Source: Faecalimonas umbilicata
Lineage (GTDB): Bacteria > Bacillota > Clostridia > Lachnospirales > Lachnospiraceae
DNA length: 64,000 nucleotides
Reading direction: 5' to 3'
Assembly (NCBI RefSeq): GCF_004346095.1
Contig: NZ_SLZV01000014.1
Span: forward strand, 1-64,000
In this document: piece after piece, positions 31,343 through 39,302 of the stretch
How the letters are laid out: each line of letters opens with the position of its first letter
How positions within the stretch are numbered: position 1 is the first letter of the stretch
The notes under the pieces: model-generated
Seen by the model: only the letters and a program-made list of their open reading frames with translations
Told to the model about the DNA's origin: nothing
The model's database searches: none
Translations under genes and position numbers: made by a program

Positions 31343-32265
31343 TTTTCGATAAAAATTTCTTGAAACAGCTCTGAGGCGTAGGCGGAAAGCTGTTCTTCTG
31401 CGTGTAGATAATTCTGTAAAAATGTTTTTCCTTCTTTCGTGAGAGAGGAAGAACCGCCTCTGTCCCCGCCTGTTTTTGTGTGCAGCAGGGAAAAGCCGAG
31501 ATGATTTTCGACGGACTTGATCGTCTTCCAGCCTTTGCTGTAAGAAATCTGCATATGTCGGCATGCAGTCTGCATGGAGCCGGTATGCTCGATCAGCATC
31601 AGGAACCGGGCGGTCTCGGATGTGAAAAATGGGGTTTCTCGGCAAAGCTGAAATTCTCCGACGGCATAGATTGGAAGTGTCTCGTTTTTATTGAATCGTT
31701 CAGTATCGGAATCTACAGTGTCTGCGGATAAAATGATACCGGAATCGCTGACGGAAACTTCTGCTGTGCGGGCGGCGACGGACGGCTGACGCAGCGCACC
31801 GCGCAGTCCGTTTTCCCCGGTGTATGTCAGTATTTCTGAAAATAATTCTTTCCGGAGCAGGATCGGGTGTCCCCGGTGACCTTCAAAGACTGGGCGGACA
31901 CAGGGGGCATCCTCAGACAGCATGATCTCCAAAGTCTGTGACAGAAGGATCGGATATTTGGCAGGGAGGATAAATATGCTGTCGCAGAGATCCTCCATGT
32001 AGTCAAGCCCGGTACAGATTTGGTCAAACATGGAGAGTGTTTCATACTGAGGACTGTACAGACAGATTGTCTGCAGCCCGGATATTTCTTTTTCCACCTG
32101 GTCGGCTTCTTCTCCGGTGATCACGGTGATTGGGGAAATTCCTGCCCGTTTTAGAGCCAGGATCACGCGGCGGATGACAGAGACGTGATCCAGTTCCAAA
32201 AGTGGAAGGAAAGTGCTGTCCTGCTTCCCTCTCTTTGCCGCTAAAATAATCGCACCTGTTTTCAT
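31327..32265 (-). CDS. MocA-like nucleotidyltransferase fused to ModE-type HTH domain
   Basis: A 312-residue two-domain protein. Residues 1-200 resemble the MobA/MocA nucleotidyltransferase fold (AIILAAKRG at the start, then SIFILPAKYP and FEGHRGHPILL), which in MocA adds CMP to molybdopterin; the GxSxRMG motif is degenerate. Residues about 218-295 match the ModE winged helix, MLIEHTGSMQTACRHMQISY, then GWKTIKSVENHLG, HTKTGGDRGG and LTKEGKTFLQNY. Such a fusion could sense or process Mo cofactor and regulate the locus. A ModE-type palindrome lies in its promoter. AAGGAG is 13 bases before the ATG, rather far. xdhC follows. Confidence 0.82.
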   Translation of the reverse strand: MKTGAIILAAKRGKQDSTFLPLLELDHVSVIRRVILALKRAGISPITVITGEEADQVEKEISGLQTICLYSPQYETLSMFDQICTGLDYMEDLCDSIFILPAKYPILLSQTLEIMLSEDAPCVRPVFEGHRGHPILLRKELFSEILTYTGENGLRGALRQPSVAARTAEVSVSDSGIILSADTVDSDTERFNKNETLPIYAVGEFQLCRETPFFTSETARFLMLIEHTGSMQTACRHMQISYSKGWKTIKSVENHLGFSLLHTKTGGDRGGSSSLTKEGKTFLQNYLHAEEQLSAYASELFQEIFIEKKINS

Positions 32266-32282
32266 AAAGTTTCAAAAACTCC

Positions 32283-32341
32283 TTGTAATTTCTAAGAAAA
32301 TTATATATGATGTATTTCGATATGTAAATAAAAACATAACG
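32283..32341. promoter_or_regulatory. Overlapping divergent promoters with a ModE-type operator
   Basis: Plus strand: TTGTAA (32283-32288), 17 bases, TATGAT (32306-32311) for the MoeA-like operon. Minus strand: TTTACA (32328-32323), 17 bases, TATAAT (32305-32300) for the MocA-like/ModE gene. The two -10 boxes adjoin. CGATATGT (32318-32325), 8 bases and ACATAACG (32334-32341) make a 24-bp palindrome like the E. coli ModE box (from memory, CGTTATAT and ACATAACG half-sites). It covers the minus -35 and the plus transcription start. Confidence 0.68.
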
Positions 32342-32356
32342 AACGGAGTGAGAAAA

Positions 32357-33385
32357 TTGAAATTATGTAAAACAGAAGAGGCAGTCGGACAGATTTTGTG
32401 CCATGATATCACACAGATCATTCCGGGTGTCGTAAAAGATGCCGTGTTCCGAAAGGGGCATGTGATCAAAGAGGAAGATATCCCCGTACTGTTAAGTGTC
32501 GGAAAAGAACATATTTATGTGTGGGAAAATGATGACACGATGCTTCATGAAAATGAGGCGGCGGAGGTTTTATACGAGATTTGCAGAGGGGAAGCGATGC
32601 ACGGCTCAGAGGTAAAAGAAGGGAAGATTGAACTGATTGCAGACTGTGACGGCGTGCTGAAGATTGACAGAGAGAAGCTTCTTGCAGTCAACAGTCTTGG
32701 GCAGATGATGATTGCTGCAAGACATGGAGATTTTCCGGTTAAGGCCGGGGAGAAGATTGCGGGGACAAGGATCATTCCGCTTGTGATCGAGAAGGAAAAG
32801 ATGGAGCGGGCAAAACAAGTGACAGAAGGCGGACCGATTTTTTCCATTCTTCCGTATGTGCAGAAGAAGATCGGGCTTGTGACGACTGGAAGTGAAGTCT
32901 ACAAGAGGAGGATCCAGGATAAATTTTCGCCGGTGATCAAGGAGAAGCTGGCAGAATATGGCATGGAGGTCGCAATGCATGAAATCTGCAGCGATGACCA
33001 TGAACAGATCACAGCTGTGATCCGGGCGATGCTGGATGCCGGGATGGATATGGTCATCTGTACTGGGGGGATGAGCGTCGATCCGGATGACCGCACGCCG
33101 CTTGCGATTAAAAACACAGGCGCAGAGATCGTCACTTACGGAGCGCCGGTGCTGCCGGGAGCGATGTTTCTTCTCGCCTACTATGAGGGAGAAAGACCGG
33201 TTGTCGGATTGCCGGGCTGCGTGATGTATGCGAAACGGACCATCTTTGATCTGGTGCTTCCGAGGCTTCTGGCAGGAGAGAAGATCAAGGCAGAAGAATT
33301 TTACGCACTTGGAGAAGGCGGGCTCTGTCTGTCCTGCCCGGTCTGTACATTTCCAAACTGCGGATTCGGAAAAGGAGGATATTAA
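32357..33385 (+). CDS. MoeA-like molybdopterin-binding protein with Cys-rich tail
   Basis: A 342-residue protein with a MoaB/Mog-type molybdopterin-binding domain in its second half: VTTGSEVYKRRIQDKFSP, MVICTGGMSVDPDDRTP and YGAPVLPGAMFLLAYY. The N-terminal 150 residues have a SAF/MoeA-like beta structure. The C-terminus is CLSCPVCTFPNCGFGKGGY, four cysteines that may bind a metal or cluster. The start is TTG at 32357 after CGGAG, eight bases upstream; no better ATG exists in frame. It begins the operon that continues to modC. It may insert molybdenum or process the cofactor (inference). Confidence 0.82.
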   Translation: MKLCKTEEAVGQILCHDITQIIPGVVKDAVFRKGHVIKEEDIPVLLSVGKEHIYVWENDDTMLHENEAAEVLYEICRGEAMHGSEVKEGKIELIADCDGVLKIDREKLLAVNSLGQMMIAARHGDFPVKAGEKIAGTRIIPLVIEKEKMERAKQVTEGGPIFSILPYVQKKIGLVTTGSEVYKRRIQDKFSPVIKEKLAEYGMEVAMHEICSDDHEQITAVIRAMLDAGMDMVICTGGMSVDPDDRTPLAIKNTGAEIVTYGAPVLPGAMFLLAYYEGERPVVGLPGCVMYAKRTIFDLVLPRLLAGEKIKAEEFYALGEGGLCLSCPVCTFPNCGFGKGGY

Positions 33386-33873
33386 TGAGCGGATTTACAC
33401 ATTTTGATGCGAGTGGCCATGCTGTGATGGTTGATGTCAGCGAGAAGCAGGAAACACAGCGCGAAGCGACAGCGAAAGGAAAGATCTATATGAGTCCGGA
33501 ATGTTTTGCGCTTGTCAAAGCAGGAGAAATGAAGAAGGGCGATGTCCTCGGTGTGGCAAGGATTGCCGGGATCATGGGAGCCAAAAAGACATCGGAGCTG
33601 ATTCCGCTCTGCCATATTTTAAATCTTTCTAAAGCGGAGATCACATTCACATATCTGGAGGAAAGCTGCGCGATCGAGGCGGCGTGCACGGCAAAGACGG
33701 TCGGTAAAACCGGCGTGGAGATGGAGGCGCTGACGGGAGTTAATATCGCGCTGCTTACAATCTATGATATGTGTAAGGCGGTGGATAAGGCAATGCGTAT
33801 TTCCGATATCCGGCTGTGCAGAAAGACCGGGGGCAAGAGTGGGACACTTATTTTGGAAAGCGAGGACGAATAG
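33385..33873 (+). CDS. moaC: Cyclic pyranopterin monophosphate synthase MoaC
   Basis: A 162-residue MoaC, which converts the MoaA product to cyclic pyranopterin monophosphate in the first stage of Mo-cofactor synthesis. Conserved parts are MVDVSEKQETQREATAKG, MGAKKTSELIPLCHILNLSK, KTVGKTGVEMEALTGVN, and the final SGTLIL. The ATG overlaps the stop of the MoeA-like gene by one base, and AAAGGAGG is within that gene. moaA follows immediately. Confidence 0.96.
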   Translation: MSGFTHFDASGHAVMVDVSEKQETQREATAKGKIYMSPECFALVKAGEMKKGDVLGVARIAGIMGAKKTSELIPLCHILNLSKAEITFTYLEESCAIEAACTAKTVGKTGVEMEALTGVNIALLTIYDMCKAVDKAMRISDIRLCRKTGGKSGTLILESEDE

Positions 33874-34872
33874 GTGAAAGATTCGTATGGAAGAGTCATT
33901 GATTATATGCGGATTTCCATCACGGACCGATGCAATCTGAGATGTCGCTACTGCATGCCGGATGGGATTAAAAGCATTCCGATGGAGCAGATCCTTACAC
34001 TGGAAGAGATTGCAGAAGTCTGCCGGATTGCCTCGGAACTTGGAATTACAAAATTCAAGGTGACCGGAGGGGAACCACTTGTGAGGAAAGGTTGTATGGA
34101 ACTGATCCGTATGCTGAAAGCACTGCCGTACACAGAGCAGGTGACGTTGACGACAAATGGGATTCTCCTTGCAGCGTATGCGAAAGAATTAAAAGAGGTG
34201 GGGATTGACGGCGTCAATGTAAGTCTGGATACGCTGTGCGCAGAAAAATTTGCGGAGATCACCGGATATGACAGGCTAAAGGATGTGTTGGAAGGAATCC
34301 GTACCGCACATATGCTTGGACTGAAAGTCAAGATCAACACGGTACTTCAAAAGGGCGTCAATGAGGGAGAATGGGAAGCGTTACTCCAGATTGCAAAGGA
34401 AACACCGATCGATGTACGGTTTATTGAGATGATGCCGATTGGGCACGGCAGCAGGAAGGCATCTGTCTCCAATCAGGAGTTGTTGGAAAAGATCCGTGGA
34501 AAATATGGCGAAATGACAGAAGAAGCAAAGAAGCAGCAGAGCGGTGGGCGAGGAGCATTTTCTGGGCATGGCAATGGACCGGCAGTATACTACCAGATAC
34601 CAGGATTTCAGGGAAGTGTTGGATTTATTAGCGCATTGCACGGAAAATTCTGTGACAGCTGCAATCGGATACGGATGACAGCGGAAGGCTTCATAAAGCC
34701 ATGCCTGTGTTATGATACCGGGATTTCAATAAAAGAAGCGGTCAGAAACCATCAGCCGGAGGAAGTGAGGCGGCTGCTTGTACAGGCAATTTCAGAGAAA
34801 CCGGAAGCACATTGTTTTGAAAAGAAAGAGGAAATCACAGAAAAGCGGGAAATGTCCCGGATAGGAGGATAA
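33874..34872 (+). CDS. moaA: GTP 3',8-cyclase MoaA
   Basis: A 332-residue radical SAM enzyme that cyclises GTP in Mo-cofactor synthesis. The first cluster motif is RCNLRCRYCMP (Cys20, Cys24, Cys27), followed by KVTGGEPLVRKG for SAM binding. The second cluster lies in FCDSCNRIRMTAEGFIKPCL. The C-terminus ends in the Gly-Gly pair needed for activity (MSRIGG). Start codon is GTG, directly after the moaC stop. A stretch of about 15 residues near 215-230 (KKQQSGGRGAFSGHGNG) is a typical variable insert. Confidence 0.96.
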   Translation: MKDSYGRVIDYMRISITDRCNLRCRYCMPDGIKSIPMEQILTLEEIAEVCRIASELGITKFKVTGGEPLVRKGCMELIRMLKALPYTEQVTLTTNGILLAAYAKELKEVGIDGVNVSLDTLCAEKFAEITGYDRLKDVLEGIRTAHMLGLKVKINTVLQKGVNEGEWEALLQIAKETPIDVRFIEMMPIGHGSRKASVSNQELLEKIRGKYGEMTEEAKKQQSGGRGAFSGHGNGPAVYYQIPGFQGSVGFISALHGKFCDSCNRIRMTAEGFIKPCLCYDTGISIKEAVRNHQPEEVRRLLVQAISEKPEAHCFEKKEEITEKREMSRIGG

Positions 34873-34873
34873 T

Positions 34874-35338
34874 ATGGGAATCATCAGAGGAATCTGTACC
34901 AGCGATGTCAGAGGAATTCAAAAAAGCGAAGTGCAGGAAGCAGATATTGAAGTAGACTGGGGGATTGTTGGCGATGCACACGGGGGAAAATGGCACCGTC
35001 AGATCAGTCTGCTTTCGTTGGAGCGCATTCAGGAATTTCGTGAGCGGGGGGCGGATGTGGAATTTGGCGCATTCGGAGAAAATATTATCGCGGAAGGGTA
35101 CGATTTTAAAAATCTTCCGGTTGGTTCGCGCTTCCAGATTGGCGAAGTGATCTTGGAAATGACACAGATTGGGAAAGAATGCCACAGTCATTGCCAGATC
35201 TTTCAGAAAATGGGAGACTGTATCATGCCAAGAGAAGGTGTGTTTGCACAGGTAATACACGGAGGACATATTAAAGTCGGAGATGAGATTAGATTGTTGG
35301 AGCAGCAAGAGAAAGGAAGGCAGCCCCTATGTGTTTAA
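34874..35338 (+). CDS. MOSC domain protein
   Basis: A 154-residue MOSC-domain protein (Mo cofactor sulfurase C-terminal fold) of the stand-alone bacterial type. Landmarks are GIVGDAHGGKWHRQISLLS, FGENIIAEGYDFKNLPVG, and IGKECHSHCQIFQKMGDCIM, with the conserved Cys implicated in carrying sulfur. It may deliver sulfur to the Mo cofactor, matching XdhC upstream and an expected sulfurated hydroxylase. The start lies one base after the moaA stop. Its last 10 bases overlap modA. Confidence 0.88.
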   Translation: MGIIRGICTSDVRGIQKSEVQEADIEVDWGIVGDAHGGKWHRQISLLSLERIQEFRERGADVEFGAFGENIIAEGYDFKNLPVGSRFQIGEVILEMTQIGKECHSHCQIFQKMGDCIMPREGVFAQVIHGGHIKVGDEIRLLEQQEKGRQPLCV

Positions 35339-36279
35339 GAGAGATTTTTACAAGAAGTAAAAGGGAAAAAGTAAGACGGGCGGGCGCTGGAGTACTTGCA
35401 GGGTGTCTGTTGGTCGGAGCTGCAGTTGGAATGACGGGCTGTGCCGAAAAGAATGAGAAAGCAGCAGAACAGGCTCAAGTAAAAGAAGAGCAGAAAAAAG
35501 AAAAAACGGATTCCGATAAGAAAGAAGAGACGGAGATTCAGGTGTTTATCGCGGCCAGCCTGAATACGGTCATGACAGAACTAGCCCAACATTATGAGAA
35601 AGAGCATCCGGAAGTGAAGATCACTTACAATGCGGATAGTTCGGGGACACTTCTCACACAGATTGAAGAAGGATACGAATGCGATATCTTTTTCTCCGCA
35701 GCGCAAAAGCAAATGGATCAGCTTGAGGCAGACGGGCTGATTGTGGATGGGACAAGAAAAAATGTAGTGAACAATCAGGTTGTCCTTCTTACAAGAAAGG
35801 ACAGCGGTACCGAGGTTACCGGACTGGAGGATCTGGACAAGGCAAAGAGCATTGCCCTTGCCGGGGGAAGTGTACCGGTTGGAAAGTATACAAGAGAAGC
35901 GCTTGTCAGCCTTGAGATCCTTCCGGAGACAGAGGATGTATCAAAGATTCGGACAGAGGAAGTGTCAAAAGCACTCGGAGGCGTGGAAATCAGCGAGCAG
36001 GATAATGTCAGCAAAGTTCTGATCGCTGTCACAGAAGGTTCCTGTGAGGTTGGGACAACTTACTATTCAGATACATACGGCTATGAGGATCAGGTAAAGG
36101 TACTTCAGACAGTCAGTTATGATCTGACGGGAAATGTCATTTATCCAATCTGTCAGGTGGAAAATAAGGAAGCGGATGATGCACAGAAAGAAGCGGCGGC
36201 AGAGTTTTTAGAATATGTCGTCTCAGACGAAGCAAAAGCGATTTTTGAAAGTTATTATTTTGATACACAGGTAGAATAG
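35329..36279 (+). CDS. modA: Molybdate ABC transporter substrate-binding lipoprotein ModA
   Basis: A 316-residue lipoprotein. The signal peptide (about 1-37) ends in the lipobox VGMTGC, with Cys38 as the lipid site. An acidic and Lys-rich linker follows to about residue 65. The ModA domain begins at IQVFIAASLNTVMTELAQ and includes YNADSSGTLLTQIEEG, FFSAAQKQMDQL and AEFLEYVVSDEAKAIFESY. It captures molybdate or tungstate outside the cell for ModBC. AAAGGAAGG lies before the ATG, which overlaps the MOSC gene. Confidence 0.94.
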   Translation: MCLREIFTRSKREKVRRAGAGVLAGCLLVGAAVGMTGCAEKNEKAAEQAQVKEEQKKEKTDSDKKEETEIQVFIAASLNTVMTELAQHYEKEHPEVKITYNADSSGTLLTQIEEGYECDIFFSAAQKQMDQLEADGLIVDGTRKNVVNNQVVLLTRKDSGTEVTGLEDLDKAKSIALAGGSVPVGKYTREALVSLEILPETEDVSKIRTEEVSKALGGVEISEQDNVSKVLIAVTEGSCEVGTTYYSDTYGYEDQVKVLQTVSYDLTGNVIYPICQVENKEADDAQKEAAAEFLEYVVSDEAKAIFESYYFDTQVE

Positions 36280-36308
36280 AGAGAGTATCGTATTAGGAGG
36301 AAGGGAAC

Positions 36309-37013
36309 ATGGAAGAAGTCAGAAGGATCATGGCAGAACTGGACTGGAGTCCGCTTTGGATTTCTATGAAAACCGGTGTGGTTGCGACAGTAATCTCGTT
36401 TTTTTTAGGAATCTACGCGGCTAGAAAATCTGTGCAGGCGGGGCCGAGAATAAAAGCGGTTCTGGATGGTATACTGACACTTCCGATGGTGCTTCCTCCC
36501 ACGGTTGCAGGTTTTTTCCTGCTGCTCATATTCAGCGTGCGGCGACCGTTTGGGGCATTTCTATATGGCAATTTTGACATCAAAGTCGTACAGTCCTGGG
36601 CCGGATGTGTGATCGCTGCGACGGTGATCGCATTCCCGCTGATGTATCGGAATGCACGGGCGGCATTTGAGCAGATCGATATCAATCTGATCCATGCGGC
36701 GCGGACACTTGGAATGTCAGAGTTTCGTATTTTCTGGACGGTAGTTATGCCGACCGCAGGTCCGGGAGTTACAGCGGGAACGATACTGGCATTTGCCCGG
36801 GCACTCGGAGAATATGGGGCGACTTCGATGCTGGCGGGAAATATTCCGGGAAAGACAGGGACGATCTCACAGAAGATCGCGATGGTCATTCAGGATGGTG
36901 ATTATCTGACGGCAGGTGTATGGGTAGGGATCGTGATGGTCATCGCGTTTGGAATGATCTTCGTGTTGAATCTTGTGCTTGGAAGACGGATGAGACATAT
37001 CAAGAGGTGGTAG
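36309..37013 (+). CDS. modB: Molybdate ABC transporter permease ModB
   Basis: A 234-residue permease with about five or six helices. SMKTGVVATVISFFLGIYAA is at the start, TLPMVLPPTVAGFFLL in the first third, and the EAA-loop region AARTLGMSEFRIFWTVVMP contacts the ATPase. FARALGEYGATSMLAGNIPG is the ModB/CysT-type signature near the end. TAGGAGGAAGGG precedes the ATG. modC begins two bases after its stop. Confidence 0.96.
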   Translation: MEEVRRIMAELDWSPLWISMKTGVVATVISFFLGIYAARKSVQAGPRIKAVLDGILTLPMVLPPTVAGFFLLLIFSVRRPFGAFLYGNFDIKVVQSWAGCVIAATVIAFPLMYRNARAAFEQIDINLIHAARTLGMSEFRIFWTVVMPTAGPGVTAGTILAFARALGEYGATSMLAGNIPGKTGTISQKIAMVIQDGDYLTAGVWVGIVMVIAFGMIFVLNLVLGRRMRHIKRW

Positions 37014-37014
37014 T

Positions 37015-38070
37015 ATGGCGATAGAAGTAAGGATACATAGAGAATTTGATGATTTTAAGCTGGATGTGCAGTTTCAGTCGGAAAGTAGAAGAATCGGGAT
37101 CCTCGGAGCATCTGGATGTGGAAAGAGTCTTACACTAAAAAGCATTGCGGGGATTGAAAGACCTGAAACCGGGAAGATAGAATCCGCGGGGAAGGTCTTT
37201 TTTGATTCTGCAAAAAAAATATGGATGCCGCCGCAGGAGCGAAATGTCGGTTACTTGTTTCAGAATTATGCACTTTTCCCAACGATGACTGTGGAAAAGA
37301 ATATTGGGATTGCACTTCGTTGTGGAAAAAAGGAAAAAGAAAAAAAAGTGCGGGACATGATTGAACGATTTTCCTTGCAGGGACTGGAAAAGAAACTTCC
37401 GGGGCAGTTGTCAGGAGGCCAGCAGCAGCGGACGGCGCTTGCGAGGATCATGATTTATGAGCCGGATATGATTCTGTTGGATGAGCCTTTTTCTGCATTG
37501 GACAGTTATTTGAAGGAACAGACACAGAGAGAATGCCTGGAACTGCTTCAAGATTATCCGGGCACTGTTATTTTAGTTTCGCACAGTCGGGATGAAATTT
37601 ATCGTTTTAGTGAAGAAGTGCTGGTGATGGATGGCGGAAAAGCTGTTATCCAAAAAACGGTCAAAGAGTTGTTTGAGCATCCGCAGAAAGTAGCTGCGGC
37701 GAAGCTGACCGGATGTAAAAATATTGAAGAGATTGTATGGAAAGACGGGAAACACCTGTATGTGCCGGGATGGGATATGGTGATTCCTGCTGGAATGGGA
37801 AACGTAGGCGGTGCACAGGCAATCGGGATTCGGGCGCATGAATTTACAACAGAGCGTACAGAGTCAGACGGCGAACTTGTATTTCCGGTTTACAAATCGG
37901 AAGTGAAAGAGGATTTATTTGAGTATCATGTACAGTTTTTTACATCGGAACGTGCAAAAACTCCAGTTGTGTGGAAAGTTTCCAAGAAACTCTGGGATGT
38001 TGGTGAAAAAGGTGTGCCGAAGAGGCTGCATCTGAGGAGAGAGCATATATTGTTTTTGGAGAGAGAGTAG
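37015..38070 (+). CDS. modC: Molybdate ABC transporter ATP-binding protein ModC
   Basis: A 351-residue ATPase. The Walker A is GASGCGKS, the Q-loop YLFQNYALFP, the signature LSGGQQQRTALARI, Walker B MILLDEPFSALD, and the switch His lies in VILVSHSRDE. The C-terminal ~120 residues replace the usual two MOP repeats with a shorter TOBE-like region (AIGIRAHEF, then VYKSEVKEDLFEYHVQFFTS), ending at LHLRREHILFLE. It powers molybdate import with ModAB and ends the Mo operon. Confidence 0.94.
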   Translation: MAIEVRIHREFDDFKLDVQFQSESRRIGILGASGCGKSLTLKSIAGIERPETGKIESAGKVFFDSAKKIWMPPQERNVGYLFQNYALFPTMTVEKNIGIALRCGKKEKEKKVRDMIERFSLQGLEKKLPGQLSGGQQQRTALARIMIYEPDMILLDEPFSALDSYLKEQTQRECLELLQDYPGTVILVSHSRDEIYRFSEEVLVMDGGKAVIQKTVKELFEHPQKVAAAKLTGCKNIEEIVWKDGKHLYVPGWDMVIPAGMGNVGGAQAIGIRAHEFTTERTESDGELVFPVYKSEVKEDLFEYHVQFFTSERAKTPVVWKVSKKLWDVGEKGVPKRLHLRREHILFLERE

Positions 38071-38165
38071 GAAGTTTCCGGAAAGAGTAGAAAATATGCT
38101 AGAAAAAGCGTATGATAGCAGAAAGAAGCATATGGAAAGAAGTTTTGAAAATAGGAGAAAGAAAT

Positions 38166-39089
38166 ATGAAATTATTTGACTTGCATTGTGATACGCTTGT
38201 TACCCTGGGAGAGAAAAAGGCAGATTTTTTCTGTTCGGAAACACAGTTCTCATTATGTGAGCTGGAAAAGTTCAGGTGCTTTTGCCAAACGATGGCGATT
38301 TTTATTCCGGATCAAGTCCGAGGAGAGGAGGCATTTGCATATTTTCTCAAGTACAAAGAATATTTGGATCAGCTTTTGCAGAGACAGGCAGAAGTTGTGG
38401 AAAAAATCAACTGTGGAGCAGATATCAGACGGATTACCGGGCAAGGAAAGTGCGCGGTAATTTTGGCGGTAGAAAGTGGTGCGGCGCTTGGAGGAAGGAT
38501 AGAACGTATAGATGATCTGGCGGAGAGCGGCGTAAAAATCATGACGCTTGTCTGGAATGGAAAAAATGAGCTTGGGTCAGGACATGATACCGGGGAAGGG
38601 CTTACGCCGTTTGGAAAAGAAGTGATCAGAAAGATGGAAGAGAGGAGAATGATTGTAGATGTCTCTCATTTAAATGATCGAGGATTTGATGAAGTCTGTG
38701 AAGTGGCTGCGCGTCCGTTTGTTGCAACTCACTCGAATTTACGGTCAATCTGTTCGCATCCGAGAAACTTGAAAGAAGAACAGTTTTGTGAAATGGTTAT
38801 GCGAGGAGGATTGGTAGGGATCAATCTTCATCAACCGTTTTTAAGTGATACAGGAGAGGGGAAAGAGGAGGACGTGTATCGGCATATTGACCGCATGTTG
38901 GAGTTAGGTGGAGAAAATGTGATCGCATGTGGAAGTGATTTTGATGGAGCAGATATCCATTTGTCGTTAAATACGCCTGTGAAATATGCAGAACTTGCAG
39001 AGAAGATGTTAAAAAGAGGGATCAAAGAAGCGGTAGTAGATAAAATCTTTTTTGAAAATGCAGAGCGATTTTTCAGAGAAAATGTATAG
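38166..39089 (+). CDS. Membrane dipeptidase family (peptidase M19) protein
   Basis: A 307-residue zinc dipeptidase of the M19/renal dipeptidase type. Metal-binding residues lie in LFDLHCDTLV, AVILAVESGAALGG, VDVSHLNDRG, VATHSNLRSICSHPRNL, and GSDFDGAD. The bacterial enzymes hydrolyse dipeptides, including D-residue and vinylogous ones. The start at 38166 follows AGGAGAAAG; the ATG at 38112 lacks a ribosome site. No signal peptide is present. It stands alone, between modC and the rpoB promoter. Confidence 0.92.
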   Translation: MKLFDLHCDTLVTLGEKKADFFCSETQFSLCELEKFRCFCQTMAIFIPDQVRGEEAFAYFLKYKEYLDQLLQRQAEVVEKINCGADIRRITGQGKCAVILAVESGAALGGRIERIDDLAESGVKIMTLVWNGKNELGSGHDTGEGLTPFGKEVIRKMEERRMIVDVSHLNDRGFDEVCEVAARPFVATHSNLRSICSHPRNLKEEQFCEMVMRGGLVGINLHQPFLSDTGEGKEEDVYRHIDRMLELGGENVIACGSDFDGADIHLSLNTPVKYAELAEKMLKRGIKEAVVDKIFFENAERFFRENV

Positions 39090-39098
39090 GGGGATGTG

Positions 39099-39125
39099 CA
39101 GGGGAGGAAAAGTCCTGCCCTTTTT
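39099..39125 (+). terminator. Intrinsic terminator after the dipeptidase gene
   Basis: GGGGAGGA pairs with TCCTGCCC, one mismatch, followed by TTTTT. Confidence 0.7.
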
Positions 39126-39144
39126 AAATTGCTGAAAAAAACAC

Positions 39145-39173
39145 TTGACAACAGAAAGTTTTCATGATACAGT
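39145..39173 (+). promoter_or_regulatory. Promoter of rpoBC
   Basis: TTGACA (39145-39150), 17 bases, TACAGT (39168-39173). It gives rpoBC a promoter of their own, separate from rplJL, with a leader of about 120 bases that shows no clear structure. Confidence 0.6.
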
Positions 39174-39302
39174 TAAAAATGCGCTATTGTGGATAATAAT
39201 GCCCGTAGTGCGCATATGAAAACACTCATAAATGCTTGTTTTCATTGTATATTCAAGGAAAATACAACGCAACCAAATAAATATACAAGGAGTGAAACGT
39301 CA

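Noticed and set aside
30184-38070. Complete molybdenum hydroxylase operon
   Set aside because: Only accessory, cofactor and uptake genes are present; no hydroxylase large subunit, FAD or iron-sulfur subunit gene lies in the window.
39189-39302. N-terminal extension of rpoB
   Set aside because: The added residues are not conserved and the ATG at 39303 has the ribosome site.
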